Origin: JARLGU01 sp036504535
Lineage (GTDB): Bacteria > Armatimonadota > Armatimonadia > Armatimonadales > Capsulimonadaceae
DNA length: 64,000 nucleotides
Assembly (NCBI GenBank): GCA_036504535.1
Contig: DASXUY010000024.1
Coordinates: 34,489 to 98,488, forward strand
Reading direction: 5' to 3'
Numbering within the stretch: position 1 is the stretch's first letter; the number at the start of each line of letters is the position of its first letter. The translations under genes were made by a program, and so were the position numbers. A model generated the notes under the pieces. The model was not told where the DNA came from, ran no database searches, and saw only the letters and a program-made list of their open reading frames with translations. Below are positions 16,810-25,421 of this stretch, in pieces.

Positions 16810-17024
16810 ATGCTTCCTTACAACTCCAATCACCAGCGTGACGCTGGACCCTTGTCTCGCCGAAGACGGCTCGGTACGAGAGGGGTAAAGTGCCTTGGCC
16901 TGCTCCGCTTTCGGCTATCCGAATCTTGAGACCAAGTCGCAAGCGACGCAAGTCGGAATAATGCTGCAAGTGAGCTTCAATCACTGTCATCAATTCGCAT
17001 TAATGTGCGTCAAAACCTTACTCT

Positions 17025-17053
17025 ATTATAGCACATTTTAGGCCCAATTGCAA
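17025..17053 (-). promoter_or_regulatory. gyrB: Promoter for gyrB
   Basis: On the minus strand TTGCAA (17053-17048), a 17-bp spacer and a perfect TATAAT (17030-17025) lie about 215 bp before the gyrB ATG. The long leader (16810-17020) could allow supercoiling-sensitive control, which is common for gyrase genes, but no motif for that was seen. Confidence 0.65.
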
Positions 17054-17421
17054 CTCATTGTCCTCTCTCGTGCGCTTGCAAAACGAACGGGCGTGTGGGG
17101 GATTTGAGGGGCAGTAGGCTGCCTGGCAGAGGCGAGAATAACCTCATCCCCGGCCATCAGAATGTCCACCCCTTCTCCTTGGAAAATACAGAACCTCTCT
17201 TCCCCACTTCGTGGGTCCCCTTCTCCCCTGAAGGGAAGACAAAGAGGTTTGGCCGCGCAACTTTTCATCCACACGGGTGGATCGCTTCAATGACGACTCC
17301 TTAGAAAAGCGAAGGCGAACGAGACACGATTCTGAAATCAAGCTCTTACTCTGATTCCCCTTCGCCTTTCCAAGGAGAAGGGGCTAGGGGATGAGGTAGT
17401 CTTCCGCCCACCCCCGGCCAC
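17054..17421. repeat. Intergenic repeats upstream of gyrB
   Basis: Two repeat families lie here. 17190-17247 (CTCTCTTCCCCACTTCGTGGG...GAAGGGAAG) is a copy of the family at 2068 and 30886. 17352-17402 (CCCCTTCGCCTTTCCAAGGAGAAGGGGCTAGGGGATGAGG) matches 21284-21331, and reversed copies lie at 50689 and 51768. Both can fold on themselves. No gene is supported. Confidence 0.6.
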
Positions 17422-19113
17422 TTACGGGCGCAGTGGGATATCGACACTCAGGCCGCCGTCCACAGCCCACGTCGCCACCAACCGGCCATCCGCCGTCGCG
17501 GTCACGGGATCAGCGAGCGAAGGCGCAGCATTGGCCGCAAGGATCTCGGTGGCGAAGACGATTGCGGTGTCACCCACCTTATCCAGATCAAAGCCCTTAC
17601 TTGGGCCGCTGTAGCAGACAGCGTCGAGATAGACGCCGCTTGCCCCCTGCCCCGCCTCCCAGCGCACAGGCTGGCCGTCGAAAAGGCTCGGGGCGACATG
17701 CACCACGGCCTTGTGGCCGCCAGCGGACAGCTCGAACATTGTCGCTGACAGCACTTTGACGGCAGTTCCGACGCCGCTCAATGAAATGCGCAGCCGGAAG
17801 TCCTCAGCGCGATAGATGCCGTCCTTGGGACCGTCGAGGCTCGGGTGGAAGTCACCGTGGCCCTTTTCCAGAGTTGCCGCCGTGAGGATGCGAGGTCCTG
17901 CTTGCGCGTTCTCCATCCAAACGCTGCAAAAGTCGCGGCCATCGTGCAGAAACTGAGTGCGGAACACAATCGCCGAGTCGGAATCGGTCTTCCAGTGGCC
18001 GATGGTTGCCCGGCTCTGGTTCCAGAAACCGCCGCGATTCGACGAGCCCAGGGCTGCATCCTGGCTAAACCATGTCGTCCCAAAAAGCTCCCGTCCGCCG
18101 CCTCCGTCGAGGTTGTAGCGGCGAACGATGGTGTAGTCGTCCTCTGGCAACGCGCTAAACCGGCCAACGAACTCGTCGGGGCACGGGATAGGTGTTATCA
18201 GCTCCGTGTGAAGAGGCGGGTCGCCGGCAAGCACGCTGGCGTGCGGCTTGATCTCAATCGGCAGGCGCTCCGATAGGAACTGCGCGCCGGTGACGCTCAG
18301 ACGGTCCGAATAGGCGCGGATATTTGGCCCCGTCCACTGCTGGGTACCGGGATGGAAGTGCTCCGAGATTGTGCGCCACGCCACATAGCGCAGCTTCTCC
18401 ATCGAGTCGCGCCCGGACTCGTCCTTAAGCAGACTCAGGAACCGGTCAGCTTCCTCCAGCACGACAATGGTATAGGTGGGGCTGTTATACTCGTTGAAGT
18501 CGCCGTGGAGCGTGTGGTTTGCGACAACGTTCGCGAGCTTCCTGCGGCCATAATCCACCAGCCGTGGCTCACCAAGCAGTTCGCCAGCCGCAAGGCTCAC
18601 TCCCCCGCCCATCACAGCAATATTGGTGTAGCCGGTGTTCACATTGCGCCGAAAGATCGACCAGCCCGCGTGGCCAATCGCACTGCGCACCGACGCCACA
18701 ATCTCAGGCGATAGCTTGTCCGAGTATCCGTGCACGATTTGCAGCAGGCGCGCACCGATAAAGTCGGCCCAGTTCCAGTCCGGCGGCGCCATCTTTGGTA
18801 GCGGCTCCTCGTAGTACCACGACCAAATGCCGTACGTCGAGTTCGTCGGCTCAGTATCCTGCAGCGAGACGATCTTCGCCACGATATCATTGGCGCGAGC
18901 CACATTCGCAGGCGCTCCGCTCATCAGGAGTGCAAGCGCATAGTCCAGCGACTGGCGTGTCTGGTGCGACCACTGGCCGTCCGGGATGCGGGTGTGATAG
19001 CCGGGGCTATGGGTGACTGAACCGATCAAATGTAGCTCTTCGCTATAGTAGGGAGCAGCTGTGTCGAGATATTGTTGGAGATCCATAGCAGTAATGTTCG
19101 GCCCGCTCAACAC
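17422..19113 (-). CDS. Alpha/alpha-toroid glycan-active enzyme (heparinase/alginate-lyase-like), uncharacterised
   Basis: 563 residues without signal peptide. The N-terminal ~300 residues are helical with family-like phrases: DGQWSHQTRQSLDYALALL, TYGIWSWYYEEPLPKM, PPDWNWADFIGARLL, NTGYTNIAVMGG and EYNSPTYTIVVLEE. These suggest an (alpha/alpha) toroid with a Trp/Tyr-lined cleft. The remaining ~260 residues look beta-rich, as in polysaccharide lyases of the heparinase/chondroitinase type. Exact activity is not known to me and the substrate is not readable. GTG at 19113 has GGAGG 5 nt upstream; ATG at 19086 is an alternative without one. It may belong with the other glycan genes (beta-galactosidase, beta-sandwich protein), although they are not linked. 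Confidence 0.65.
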   Translation of the reverse strand: MLSGPNITAMDLQQYLDTAAPYYSEELHLIGSVTHSPGYHTRIPDGQWSHQTRQSLDYALALLMSGAPANVARANDIVAKIVSLQDTEPTNSTYGIWSWYYEEPLPKMAPPDWNWADFIGARLLQIVHGYSDKLSPEIVASVRSAIGHAGWSIFRRNVNTGYTNIAVMGGGVSLAAGELLGEPRLVDYGRRKLANVVANHTLHGDFNEYNSPTYTIVVLEEADRFLSLLKDESGRDSMEKLRYVAWRTISEHFHPGTQQWTGPNIRAYSDRLSVTGAQFLSERLPIEIKPHASVLAGDPPLHTELITPIPCPDEFVGRFSALPEDDYTIVRRYNLDGGGGRELFGTTWFSQDAALGSSNRGGFWNQSRATIGHWKTDSDSAIVFRTQFLHDGRDFCSVWMENAQAGPRILTAATLEKGHGDFHPSLDGPKDGIYRAEDFRLRISLSGVGTAVKVLSATMFELSAGGHKAVVHVAPSLFDGQPVRWEAGQGASGVYLDAVCYSGPSKGFDLDKVGDTAIVFATEILAANAAPSLADPVTATADGRLVATWAVDGGLSVDIPLRP

Positions 19114-19305
19114 GATGCCCTCCGCGATTATCGAAAAACATCTGATGTGTGGGTGTGAGGTGTGGGTGGGAGAGGGATTAGGATTGCTCGCCGCAAGGGC
19201 AGCCTACGCGGCTGGCGGCAACGTGACGTTGCATCTTTATGCCGCTTCGCGGCGAGGGTAACGCCGCAATATTATCGTTCCATCTGCTTCGGTCATCCAA
19301 TAGTA

Positions 19306-20589
19306 TCACGGCCGGTCTGGTACTGCCTGAATCTGCTGCAGGTATATCCAAGGAATAGGCCTCAGGTCGCGGGTAGCAAGTGATCGACGCACCCAATCAG
19401 CCCCCATAATCTGAGCCACACCAGAATGACCAATACCGGTTGCCAAACACACCTCAGCAATGTCGATTTTGTCCGACCTACCATCGATCGAGGTCTTGCG
19501 TGGCATGAGCTTCAACAGTTCGAGGGCATCCGTGCCCAACGCTGGTCGGTCAACATCGCCTAACATCCTTACCAGTGCGTAAGCGTCCAATATGTACTTA
19601 GAATTTGTACGAGAGACCTCGTCCATTGTCCTTAACCTATTGAGGTCATCGGTGAGCTTGGTTCGCATGAGCGGATAGTACTCCTTCAAACGAAAGTTCC
19701 ACACTTCACCGCACAGAAGCCCGCGTGCTTGTGCGCCGCTATCTCCCAAATATCCCGCTATCGACTTAAGATACGACGCTGCACCCTTGTATGTAGGTCT
19801 AAGTTCGTGGGTTGCCGCTGCTATCTGTATGCTTTCGAGATCGAACTTGTTGGCATGTGCGCTATTAGCAACCTTTTCGAAGCGAGATTGTAGAAGGGGG
19901 AGCGCGTGCTGGTTCCCCATGCGCGCCAGAGCAAGAGCATAATCAATCTGATTCTCGCCGGGCTTACGCATAAGGCGAAGTAATGCTTGCTCGATTTGGC
20001 TATTAGCCCACCTATCTATTGAGAGCACGAGCCACACCGATGTGTCATCGTTTCGATTGAGCACATGCACAATTTCTGGGGCGAGTTCCGATATGCGACT
20101 CTTGCATGCTATCGATGCGGCTTGATCAGCAACCTGGTGGTCCGCTGACATCAAAAGCTGTCGAAGGTGGCTGATCGCCTTCGGTGCACTATATCGAACA
20201 AGAATAGCTGCTGCAAGCTGGTCATTCGCCGGAACATTCGGGTAGGTACGCGACAAAGCCGCTATTTGGTCAGCACTAAATGGTTCCTTGAAGAAATACA
20301 GGCCACTAAGGATAGCTATCGTGTCCGTAGACGACTTCCAGAATGCCGGGTGATCAACGAATACACCGGTAGGCAGGTTCCGCACTGCAATAACCTGCGC
20401 GCCGGGATTTAGCGCATTAATCCGCTTCCGGTTCTGCTCACATTCATTGGCTATTCGCCGGAAATACGCGTCAGGATCTACGATGACTTGCGTTTGATTG
20501 GAGTTGCCATTCATGTTCGTACCAGATTGACCGTAGGCTGTGCCGCACGGAATGAGCGCAGCAATAAGACAAATAAGAGAAATAATCAT
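19306..20589 (-). CDS. Secreted helical-repeat (HEAT-like) protein
   Basis: 427 residues, signal peptide MIISLICLIAALIPCGTAYG, then a low-complexity Asn/Gln patch (TNMNGNSNQTQ). The body is built of short helical pairs (SAPKAISHLRQLLMSADHQVADQAASIAC, SQIEQALLRLMRKPGENQIDYALALARMGN) that resemble HEAT/PBS-lyase-type repeats, commonly used for protein binding. No catalytic motif seen. It follows the ankyrin protein gene by 41 bp on the same strand, so the two are probably co-transcribed. Both being exported or membrane-anchored repeat proteins suggests a joint scaffold role, which is inference. Confidence 0.6.
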   Translation of the reverse strand: MIISLICLIAALIPCGTAYGQSGTNMNGNSNQTQVIVDPDAYFRRIANECEQNRKRINALNPGAQVIAVRNLPTGVFVDHPAFWKSSTDTIAILSGLYFFKEPFSADQIAALSRTYPNVPANDQLAAAILVRYSAPKAISHLRQLLMSADHQVADQAASIACKSRISELAPEIVHVLNRNDDTSVWLVLSIDRWANSQIEQALLRLMRKPGENQIDYALALARMGNQHALPLLQSRFEKVANSAHANKFDLESIQIAAATHELRPTYKGAASYLKSIAGYLGDSGAQARGLLCGEVWNFRLKEYYPLMRTKLTDDLNRLRTMDEVSRTNSKYILDAYALVRMLGDVDRPALGTDALELLKLMPRKTSIDGRSDKIDIAEVCLATGIGHSGVAQIMGADWVRRSLATRDLRPIPWIYLQQIQAVPDRP

Positions 20590-20630
20590 GGGTGTGCTAA
20601 GCTCGGTTTCTCCGCTAAGAAATACCTCAG

Positions 20631-21113
20631 CTAGTGGCTAAATGATCTAGCGCCACGTGCCTTGAGGATCCGGCTAATATCGTTAAAATGGTTCTCGTTG
20701 CTAACCATCAGTGGGCTTTTCCCACTCCCATCAACCAAGTTTGGGTCCGCGCCGGAGTCCAGCAGGATCGTGACGGTCGTTGGCCGATGTGCAGCTATGG
20801 CCCCAATAAGAGCCGTCCATTGTCCGCTATTCAAGGAATTTGGATCGCCTCCATGAGCGAGCAATAGCCTGAGCTGGTTATCCTTGCCAGCCGATGCGTA
20901 AACGGAAACGAGTTCCTCCGCCATGAACGGTTTGGCTCCAAAATAAACCCATCGGTCAGCTGCGACCGTATCGTTCTTTGACAGCGCTGCCATGAGGCCA
21001 ATATTAAGAACCACTGGCCGACAAACGGATATCGCTACAAGAATCACACCAATTTTGAGCCCATTGCGCATGTTCTTTTTCATATTAATCAAAGCGATCA
21101 TCCATAGGGCCAT
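20631..21113 (-). CDS. Membrane-anchored ankyrin-repeat protein
   Basis: 160 residues. An N-terminal hydrophobic segment (LKIGVILVAISVCRPVVLNIGL) is followed by ankyrin repeats: NQLRLLLAHGGDPNSLNSGQWTALIGAI and TTVTILLDSGADPNLVDGSGKSPLM show the LL..GADPN / G.TPL consensus. Ankyrin repeats bind proteins; the partner is unknown, the HEAT-like protein encoded next being the obvious candidate. Alternative starts at 21101 and 21083 exist and no ribosome-binding site decides between them. Confidence 0.7.
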   Translation of the reverse strand: MALWMIALINMKKNMRNGLKIGVILVAISVCRPVVLNIGLMAALSKNDTVAADRWVYFGAKPFMAEELVSVYASAGKDNQLRLLLAHGGDPNSLNSGQWTALIGAIAAHRPTTVTILLDSGADPNLVDGSGKSPLMVSNENHFNDISRILKARGARSFSH

Positions 21114-21374
21114 TCCATCTTATAGGCGTTGGGACTACCGCAGTCTTTCCGCGTCTAGACAGCGTCCGGCCAGCCATACAATTAGACGCCAAGGAGTGAA
21201 TTACATTCATCGTTCAATTATGCGGTACCTGGCTAGGTGCCCCAGACGTCGCCCAAGAACAAAGTGGTGGTCAGCCTTTCTGACTCCCCTCGCCTTTCCA
21301 AGGAGAGGGGCCGGGGGTGAGGTAATCTTAGCGGTGGTAAACTATTCGCAATGTTCGCTTAATGGATTATCAAT
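21114..21374. other. Intergenic region with a repeat copy
   Basis: 260 bp without a gene. 21284-21331 (CTCCCCTCGCCTTTCCAAGGAGAGGGGCCGGGGGTGAGGTAAT) is a copy of the dispersed family at 17352 and 50763. It lies about 45 bp upstream of the SbcD-like gene, so it will be in its leader or promoter. Confidence 0.5.
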
Positions 21375-22622
21375 ATGCCCCTTCGAATAATGCACTTCTC
21401 CGACGTCCATTTTGGCGTCGAAAACTATGGTCGCTTTGACCCGGAGACGGGGCTGAGCAGTCGGCTGGTCGATTTCCGCAACGCGCTGCTGTCGGCGATT
21501 GACAAAGCCTTGGACGCGGGCGTGGAGTTGGCGGTGTTTACCGGCGACGCGTACAAGACACGCGACCCGAATCAGACACATCAGCGCGAGTTTGCGTCGT
21601 GCCTCAAGCGCCTGATCGACCGGGATGTGCCAGTTGTCCTTCTCGCCGGGAACCACGACATCCCGAACACACGCGGGCGGGCAAACTCCATCGAGATCTT
21701 CGGCGCGCTGTCGGGAGACAGGCTGCACGTGCTTGACCGGCCCCGCGTGCTAGAAGTGGCCACTCGTACCGGTGCGCGCGTCCAAATCGCCGCCCTCCCC
21801 TACCTCACGAAAAGCAGTCAGCTGGCGAAGGACGAAACAAGGGGCAAAGGGGTGCAGGAAACGACGGAGACAGTAGTCGAGAAGTACCAGGAAGTGATCG
21901 GATCGCTACGCCGACAGTGCGCGATGAACCCCGGCTTGCCTACTATCTTCATGGGCCACTTTACGGTAAGCACCGCCAAACTCAGCACAACACAGGCAAG
22001 CTACCTGACGAACGAGCCGCAGGTGCCGCGCGCCGATCTCGCAGTCGCCGAATTCGACTACGTCGCCCTGGGGCATATTCACAAGTTCCAGGATCTAAAC
22101 TTCGGTCATCAGCCGCCGATGGTCTACAGCGGCAGTATAGAGCGTATCGATTTCGGAGAGCGCAAAGAAGCGAAGGGCTTCGTAATCGCCGATATTGCGC
22201 GCGGCGCGGTTGACTATAGCTTTGTCGAAACAGAAACGCGGCCGTTTGTGGAGATCGAGGTGGACACAACACTCGGCACTGACGACCCGACAGAGAAAGT
22301 GGTTGCGGCAATTCTGAAGCGGGACATCGAGAACGCTATTGTCAAGGTGAGCTACAAGGTTAAATCCGAAGATGTGCCGCTCATCCGCGACAAAGATATC
22401 CGCGCTGCGCTGACACCCGCGTTCATGGTCGTTGCGCTGCATAAGGATGTCGTACGCGACAACGAGCGCGACCGGTCCGCGCTGCTCACCGAATCGCTGG
22501 ACCCGCTGGCGGCACTTGGCACCTATATCGACACCCGTGAAGCTCTGAAACCGCGTAAAGACGTGATGCTTGAATACGCCCGCAAACTTATGGACGAACT
22601 GAACAGCGACGCTGCCGTGTAG
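21375..22622 (+). CDS. SbcD/Mre11-type DNA double-strand-break nuclease
   Basis: 415 residues. Calcineurin-like phosphoesterase motifs in order: FSDVHFG, VFTGDAY, LLAGNHDIPNT, MGHFTVSTA and ALGHIHKFQ. Together they provide the two-metal site of SbcD/Mre11 nucleases. After ~residue 270 the cap domain (ETRPFVEIEVDTT...) is present. SbcD normally pairs with the SbcC/Rad50 ATPase to open hairpins and process DNA ends; no SbcC gene is in the window, so this copy is separated from any partner. GDAY replaces the more usual GDLFD in motif II, keeping the Asp. A bidirectional terminator follows. Confidence 0.88.
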   Translation: MPLRIMHFSDVHFGVENYGRFDPETGLSSRLVDFRNALLSAIDKALDAGVELAVFTGDAYKTRDPNQTHQREFASCLKRLIDRDVPVVLLAGNHDIPNTRGRANSIEIFGALSGDRLHVLDRPRVLEVATRTGARVQIAALPYLTKSSQLAKDETRGKGVQETTETVVEKYQEVIGSLRRQCAMNPGLPTIFMGHFTVSTAKLSTTQASYLTNEPQVPRADLAVAEFDYVALGHIHKFQDLNFGHQPPMVYSGSIERIDFGERKEAKGFVIADIARGAVDYSFVETETRPFVEIEVDTTLGTDDPTEKVVAAILKRDIENAIVKVSYKVKSEDVPLIRDKDIRAALTPAFMVVALHKDVVRDNERDRSALLTESLDPLAALGTYIDTREALKPRKDVMLEYARKLMDELNSDAAV

Positions 22623-22643
22623 GCGTCTCGCACAAGATAAAAG

Positions 22644-22694
22644 CGGCGCCAAGACTGTTAGCCTTGGCGCCGCCTCGTTCGGTTCTATTTTTTT
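22644..22694. terminator. Bidirectional terminator between the sbcD-like gene and a small gene
   Basis: GGCGCCAAG and CTTGGCGCC form a 9-bp stem just after the sbcD-like stop, followed on the + strand by CTATTTTTTTG. On the minus strand the same stem is followed by GCTTTTATC and ends the 52-aa gene. The + strand T-run codes the Lys-Lys end of that small protein. Confidence 0.75.
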
Positions 22695-22843
22695 GTCGTG
22701 CCCGATGCAGCCGTTGCCTTATCCTTCGCATGCTGCGCTTCGAGTTCGGCGAGGCGGCGGCGCTGCCGGACCTCGTCGGCGGGTTCCGATGACGCGTTGT
22801 TCTTCAAATGTTCGTTGGTTGCCGTGGTCTTATCATGTGGCAT
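22685..22843 (-). CDS. Small charged protein (52 aa)
   Basis: A 53-codon frame: MPHDKTTATNEHLKNN, then ASSEPADEVRQRRRLAELEAQ and HAKDKATAASGTTKK. AGGGAGA lies about 9 nt before the ATG at 22843, a convincing ribosome-binding site. The sequence is almost entirely polar with a central Arg-rich helix; I do not recognise a family. It could be nucleic-acid binding or a disordered stress protein. It shares its terminator with the convergent sbcD-like gene. Confidence 0.6.
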   Translation of the reverse strand: MPHDKTTATNEHLKNNASSEPADEVRQRRRLAELEAQHAKDKATAASGTTKK

Positions 22844-23287
22844 CGCTAGGGTCTCCCTTTGGGGGCGCTCCAGGCTGACCGGTGCAAGATGAGCCTGGGC
22901 TCGTCGTCAGTATCGGGCGGATCGCCATGTGGCGTATTCGCAGGGTCCATTCGCTAGCCGCACGTGACGCTACAACGCGACGCATGCCTCTTTCGACTAG
23001 ACCTTACGAGACTTATACCCACCTTGCAGAAAAACATGAACCATTAATCCACGCTTTAGCGTCCTTATTTGTAGGCAGGCAAGCATTTTTTCAGTCCCGA
23101 GCAAGAATTATGATACTTTGGGCTGATTATGCGGTAACACTCTAGTACGTTTGAATAAGCCAGCATGCACGCCGTCAAGATTTTCCACCGATTTGTGTGG
23201 TTCGGTGGCTAGACAGTACGCTGGCGTTAACTATTTGCAAAGGCTGCGCGACAGGAAACTCCTGGGCGATCAGCGAAAGGTAGAAAC
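22844..23287. other. Intergenic region without a supported gene
   Basis: About 440 bp. An 87-codon frame (22882-23145) lacks a ribosome-binding site and family resemblance and was not called. A TATGAT at about 23108 could be a -10 for the downstream split-barrel gene. Otherwise nothing was seen. Confidence 0.4.
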
Positions 23288-23695
23288 ATGGCGCATTTAC
23301 CCGAGAACGTTGTCGAACTGCTGAATGGCGGTCATGTAGTATGGGTCGCGACAATCGGCCCAGATGGCTGGCCCAACATTGCAATCAAAGGCAGTGGAGC
23401 GCTCGTCGACGACCAGCATATATTCTTTGCTGACGTATTTTCGAAGAAGACCCGAGACAACCTTCAGGCGAACCCCGTCTGCGCGGTCGGCATTTACGAC
23501 CACGATAAGCGGATCGCGATGCAGGTGAAGGGGCACGCCACTTTGGTGGAATCCGGCAAGCTCTTCGACAACGTCTCCGAGCGAATCGCCGCCAAGCAAC
23601 CCGCGCTCCCCCCGGTGAAATATGTCGTCGAAATCGTCGTCGAATCCATCTGGGACATGAGCGCCGGTCCAACCGCTGGCGACCGTCTCGCGTAG
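23288..23695 (+). CDS. Pyridoxamine 5'-phosphate oxidase-like split-barrel flavoprotein
   Basis: 135 residues. It starts with a helix, then the barrel strands VVWVATIGPDGWPNIAIKG and HIFFADVFSKKTRDNLQANPVCAVGIYD, the pattern of FMN-binding split barrels where substrate or flavin is held at a dimer interface. It is shorter than PdxH and lacks its C-terminal dimerisation domain. A general flavin/F420-type oxidoreductase or flavin-binding protein is therefore more likely than true PNP oxidase. Substrate unknown. GAAAGG lies about 8 nt before the ATG. It is convergent with the HTH-GspE gene. Confidence 0.8.
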   Translation: MAHLPENVVELLNGGHVVWVATIGPDGWPNIAIKGSGALVDDQHIFFADVFSKKTRDNLQANPVCAVGIYDHDKRIAMQVKGHATLVESGKLFDNVSERIAAKQPALPPVKYVVEIVVESIWDMSAGPTAGDRLA

Positions 23696-23766
23696 GTACG
23701 GCCACAATAGAACGACGTCCCCACCCCACCGTATTCCGCACACCGGTGCAGTGGGGACGATTCGCG

Positions 23767-25239
23767 CTACTTAGCTGAGACCCGCACCACCTCATCGACC
23801 GTAGTATTGCCGGCGACAGCCTTCCGGATACCGTCGGCGAACAGCGTGTGCATTCCGTCGCCTATCCCGGCTTGCATCAGCTGCTCCGCGCTCGAGTTAG
23901 CTCGAAGCGCATCGGCGACTGCGGGCGTGAACTCGAGCAGTTCGTAGATGGCCCGGCGACCGCGATATCCGCTGCCCCCACACCGCTCACAGCCGCGCCC
24001 ATGGTAGAACGTTGAGCCTTCAGGTACCGGTAAACCGCCCTGTGCAGCCTTAACGCGCACCTGAAGTTCAACAAGCTGCGGCAGGGTAATCGGCTCCTTG
24101 CACTCCTCGCAAATGCGCCTTACAAGGCGCTGCGAAACGACGCCGCGAAGAGCCGCTGCCACCATAAACCGCTCGTTCCCCATTTCAACGAAGCGCATCG
24201 CGGCCGATGGCGCGTCATCGGCGTACAACGTCGTGAGCACCAAATGACCGGACAGCGCAGCCTGCACGACGAGGTCAGATGCTTCGAGATCGCGCACCTC
24301 CCCTACCAGCAGCACGTCCGGATCCTGACGCAAAAGTGCCCGCATCGTGGTAGCGAATGTCATACCGGCGCGCCGGTTGACCGCCGATTGGCGCGTGTAT
24401 GGCAACTCGTACTCGACAGGATCTTCAACGGTGAGAGTTACCCTTGTCGGCCCCGAAGCCGACTGAGTACAAGCATATAGCGTCGTGGTCTTTCCTGAGC
24501 CTGTCGGACCGGTGCAAAGTACAACGCCAGCAGGCGACGTAGACCATCGCGTAATCCGCTCGAGGTCGTCGTCATAGAACCCCATCCGGTCAAGCGTGAC
24601 AATGCCCGCGTTCGGGTCGAGCAGGCGGATCACAACCGCCTCGCCCCGGATTGTCGGCACCAAGCTGACACGGCAATCGTAGGTCTTGCCTTCGATCTGC
24701 AGGATCATCCGTCCATCCTGCGGGAGCGCCTTCTCCTCCATGTTGAGCGCCGCCATCTGCTTGAGTTGCCCAATCACGACTGGATAGGCAGACATAGCGA
24801 TCTCGCAGATAGGCCGCATAATGCCGTCGATCCTCAGGTGGATGCCGACCACATCGCGCCCAGGCGCAACATGAATATCGCTTGCACCGCTGGCGCCTGC
24901 GAGGTGGACGATATGCACCACGAATCGCTCCACCTTCGCCGCCGATTCGTCGCCGCTATCGAACTGAGGCAGCGCGACGCCGAACTGAGATGATGCGGCC
25001 GCGAGCGACGGTATCAACGAGTTCACATCGTCGGGGCCAACATCGGAAAGCGCCACAGCTTGAGGCCCTCGTTCGAGATACGCTTTGACGTCAGTCCCAC
25101 TAAACCGCCACTGCTTGCCAACCTTACGCCCCTTCACTTCCTTGCGGTCAAGCATCCTGTACAACGTCGACTTGCTAACACATAAACGACTGGCCGCTTC
25201 CTCAAGCGACAGCAGTTCATCTTTGCTTGCTGTTTCCAT
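23767..25239 (-). CDS. Excisionase-type HTH fused to a GspE/PilB-like secretion ATPase
   Basis: 490 residues. Residues 7-56 (LLSLEEAASRLCVSKSTLYRMLDRKEVKGRKVGKQWRF) form a MerR/excisionase-type winged HTH. After a linker comes a complete type II/IV pilus ATPase: SGASDIHVAPG (119-127), Walker A GPTGSGKT (244-251), Asp box TVEDPVEYE, Walker B DPDVLLVGEVRD, His box SGHLVLTTL and the four-Cys zinc motif (CEEC...CERCGGSG). The usual GspE N-terminal domain that docks to GspL is replaced by the DNA-binding domain. No pilin, PilC or secretin gene is nearby. It may couple pilus/secretion or DNA handling to transcription; see the repeats in its promoter. Confidence 0.88.
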   Translation of the reverse strand: METASKDELLSLEEAASRLCVSKSTLYRMLDRKEVKGRKVGKQWRFSGTDVKAYLERGPQAVALSDVGPDDVNSLIPSLAAASSQFGVALPQFDSGDESAAKVERFVVHIVHLAGASGASDIHVAPGRDVVGIHLRIDGIMRPICEIAMSAYPVVIGQLKQMAALNMEEKALPQDGRMILQIEGKTYDCRVSLVPTIRGEAVVIRLLDPNAGIVTLDRMGFYDDDLERITRWSTSPAGVVLCTGPTGSGKTTTLYACTQSASGPTRVTLTVEDPVEYELPYTRQSAVNRRAGMTFATTMRALLRQDPDVLLVGEVRDLEASDLVVQAALSGHLVLTTLYADDAPSAAMRFVEMGNERFMVAAALRGVVSQRLVRRICEECKEPITLPQLVELQVRVKAAQGGLPVPEGSTFYHGRGCERCGGSGYRGRRAIYELLEFTPAVADALRANSSAEQLMQAGIGDGMHTLFADGIRKAVAGNTTVDEVVRVSAK

Positions 25240-25421
25240 TTCAGGCTCCTATGAGGGTCAATATCACCGGTGACTTGCTGACATACTACACCCACCTTAA
25301 TATATAGTCAATAGTAGTCAAAGTGAGTATTGAATATTGATGATTATTGACTAGACATGCTGACCCGTGGTGCGTAATATGGCGCGGATGAAGAGCGCGA
25401 GAAAGGGCGCGCTGAGCCTCA
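25240..25421. promoter_or_regulatory. Promoter region of the HTH-ATPase gene with spaced repeats
   Basis: TCACCGGTGA at 25264-25273 is a perfect palindrome 25 bp before the gene. AGTCAA recurs at 25306-25311 and 25316-25321, exactly 10 bp apart, and TAGTCAATA (25305-25313) is mirrored by TATTGACTA (25345-25353). Excisionase-type proteins bind direct repeats about one helical turn apart, so the fused HTH could bind here. The region is AT-rich. Confidence 0.5.

Noticed and set aside
22882..23145. 87-codon + strand frame between the small gene and the split-barrel gene
   Set aside because: No ribosome-binding site, no family resemblance, and an Arg/Ser-rich composition typical of non-coding GC-rich DNA.
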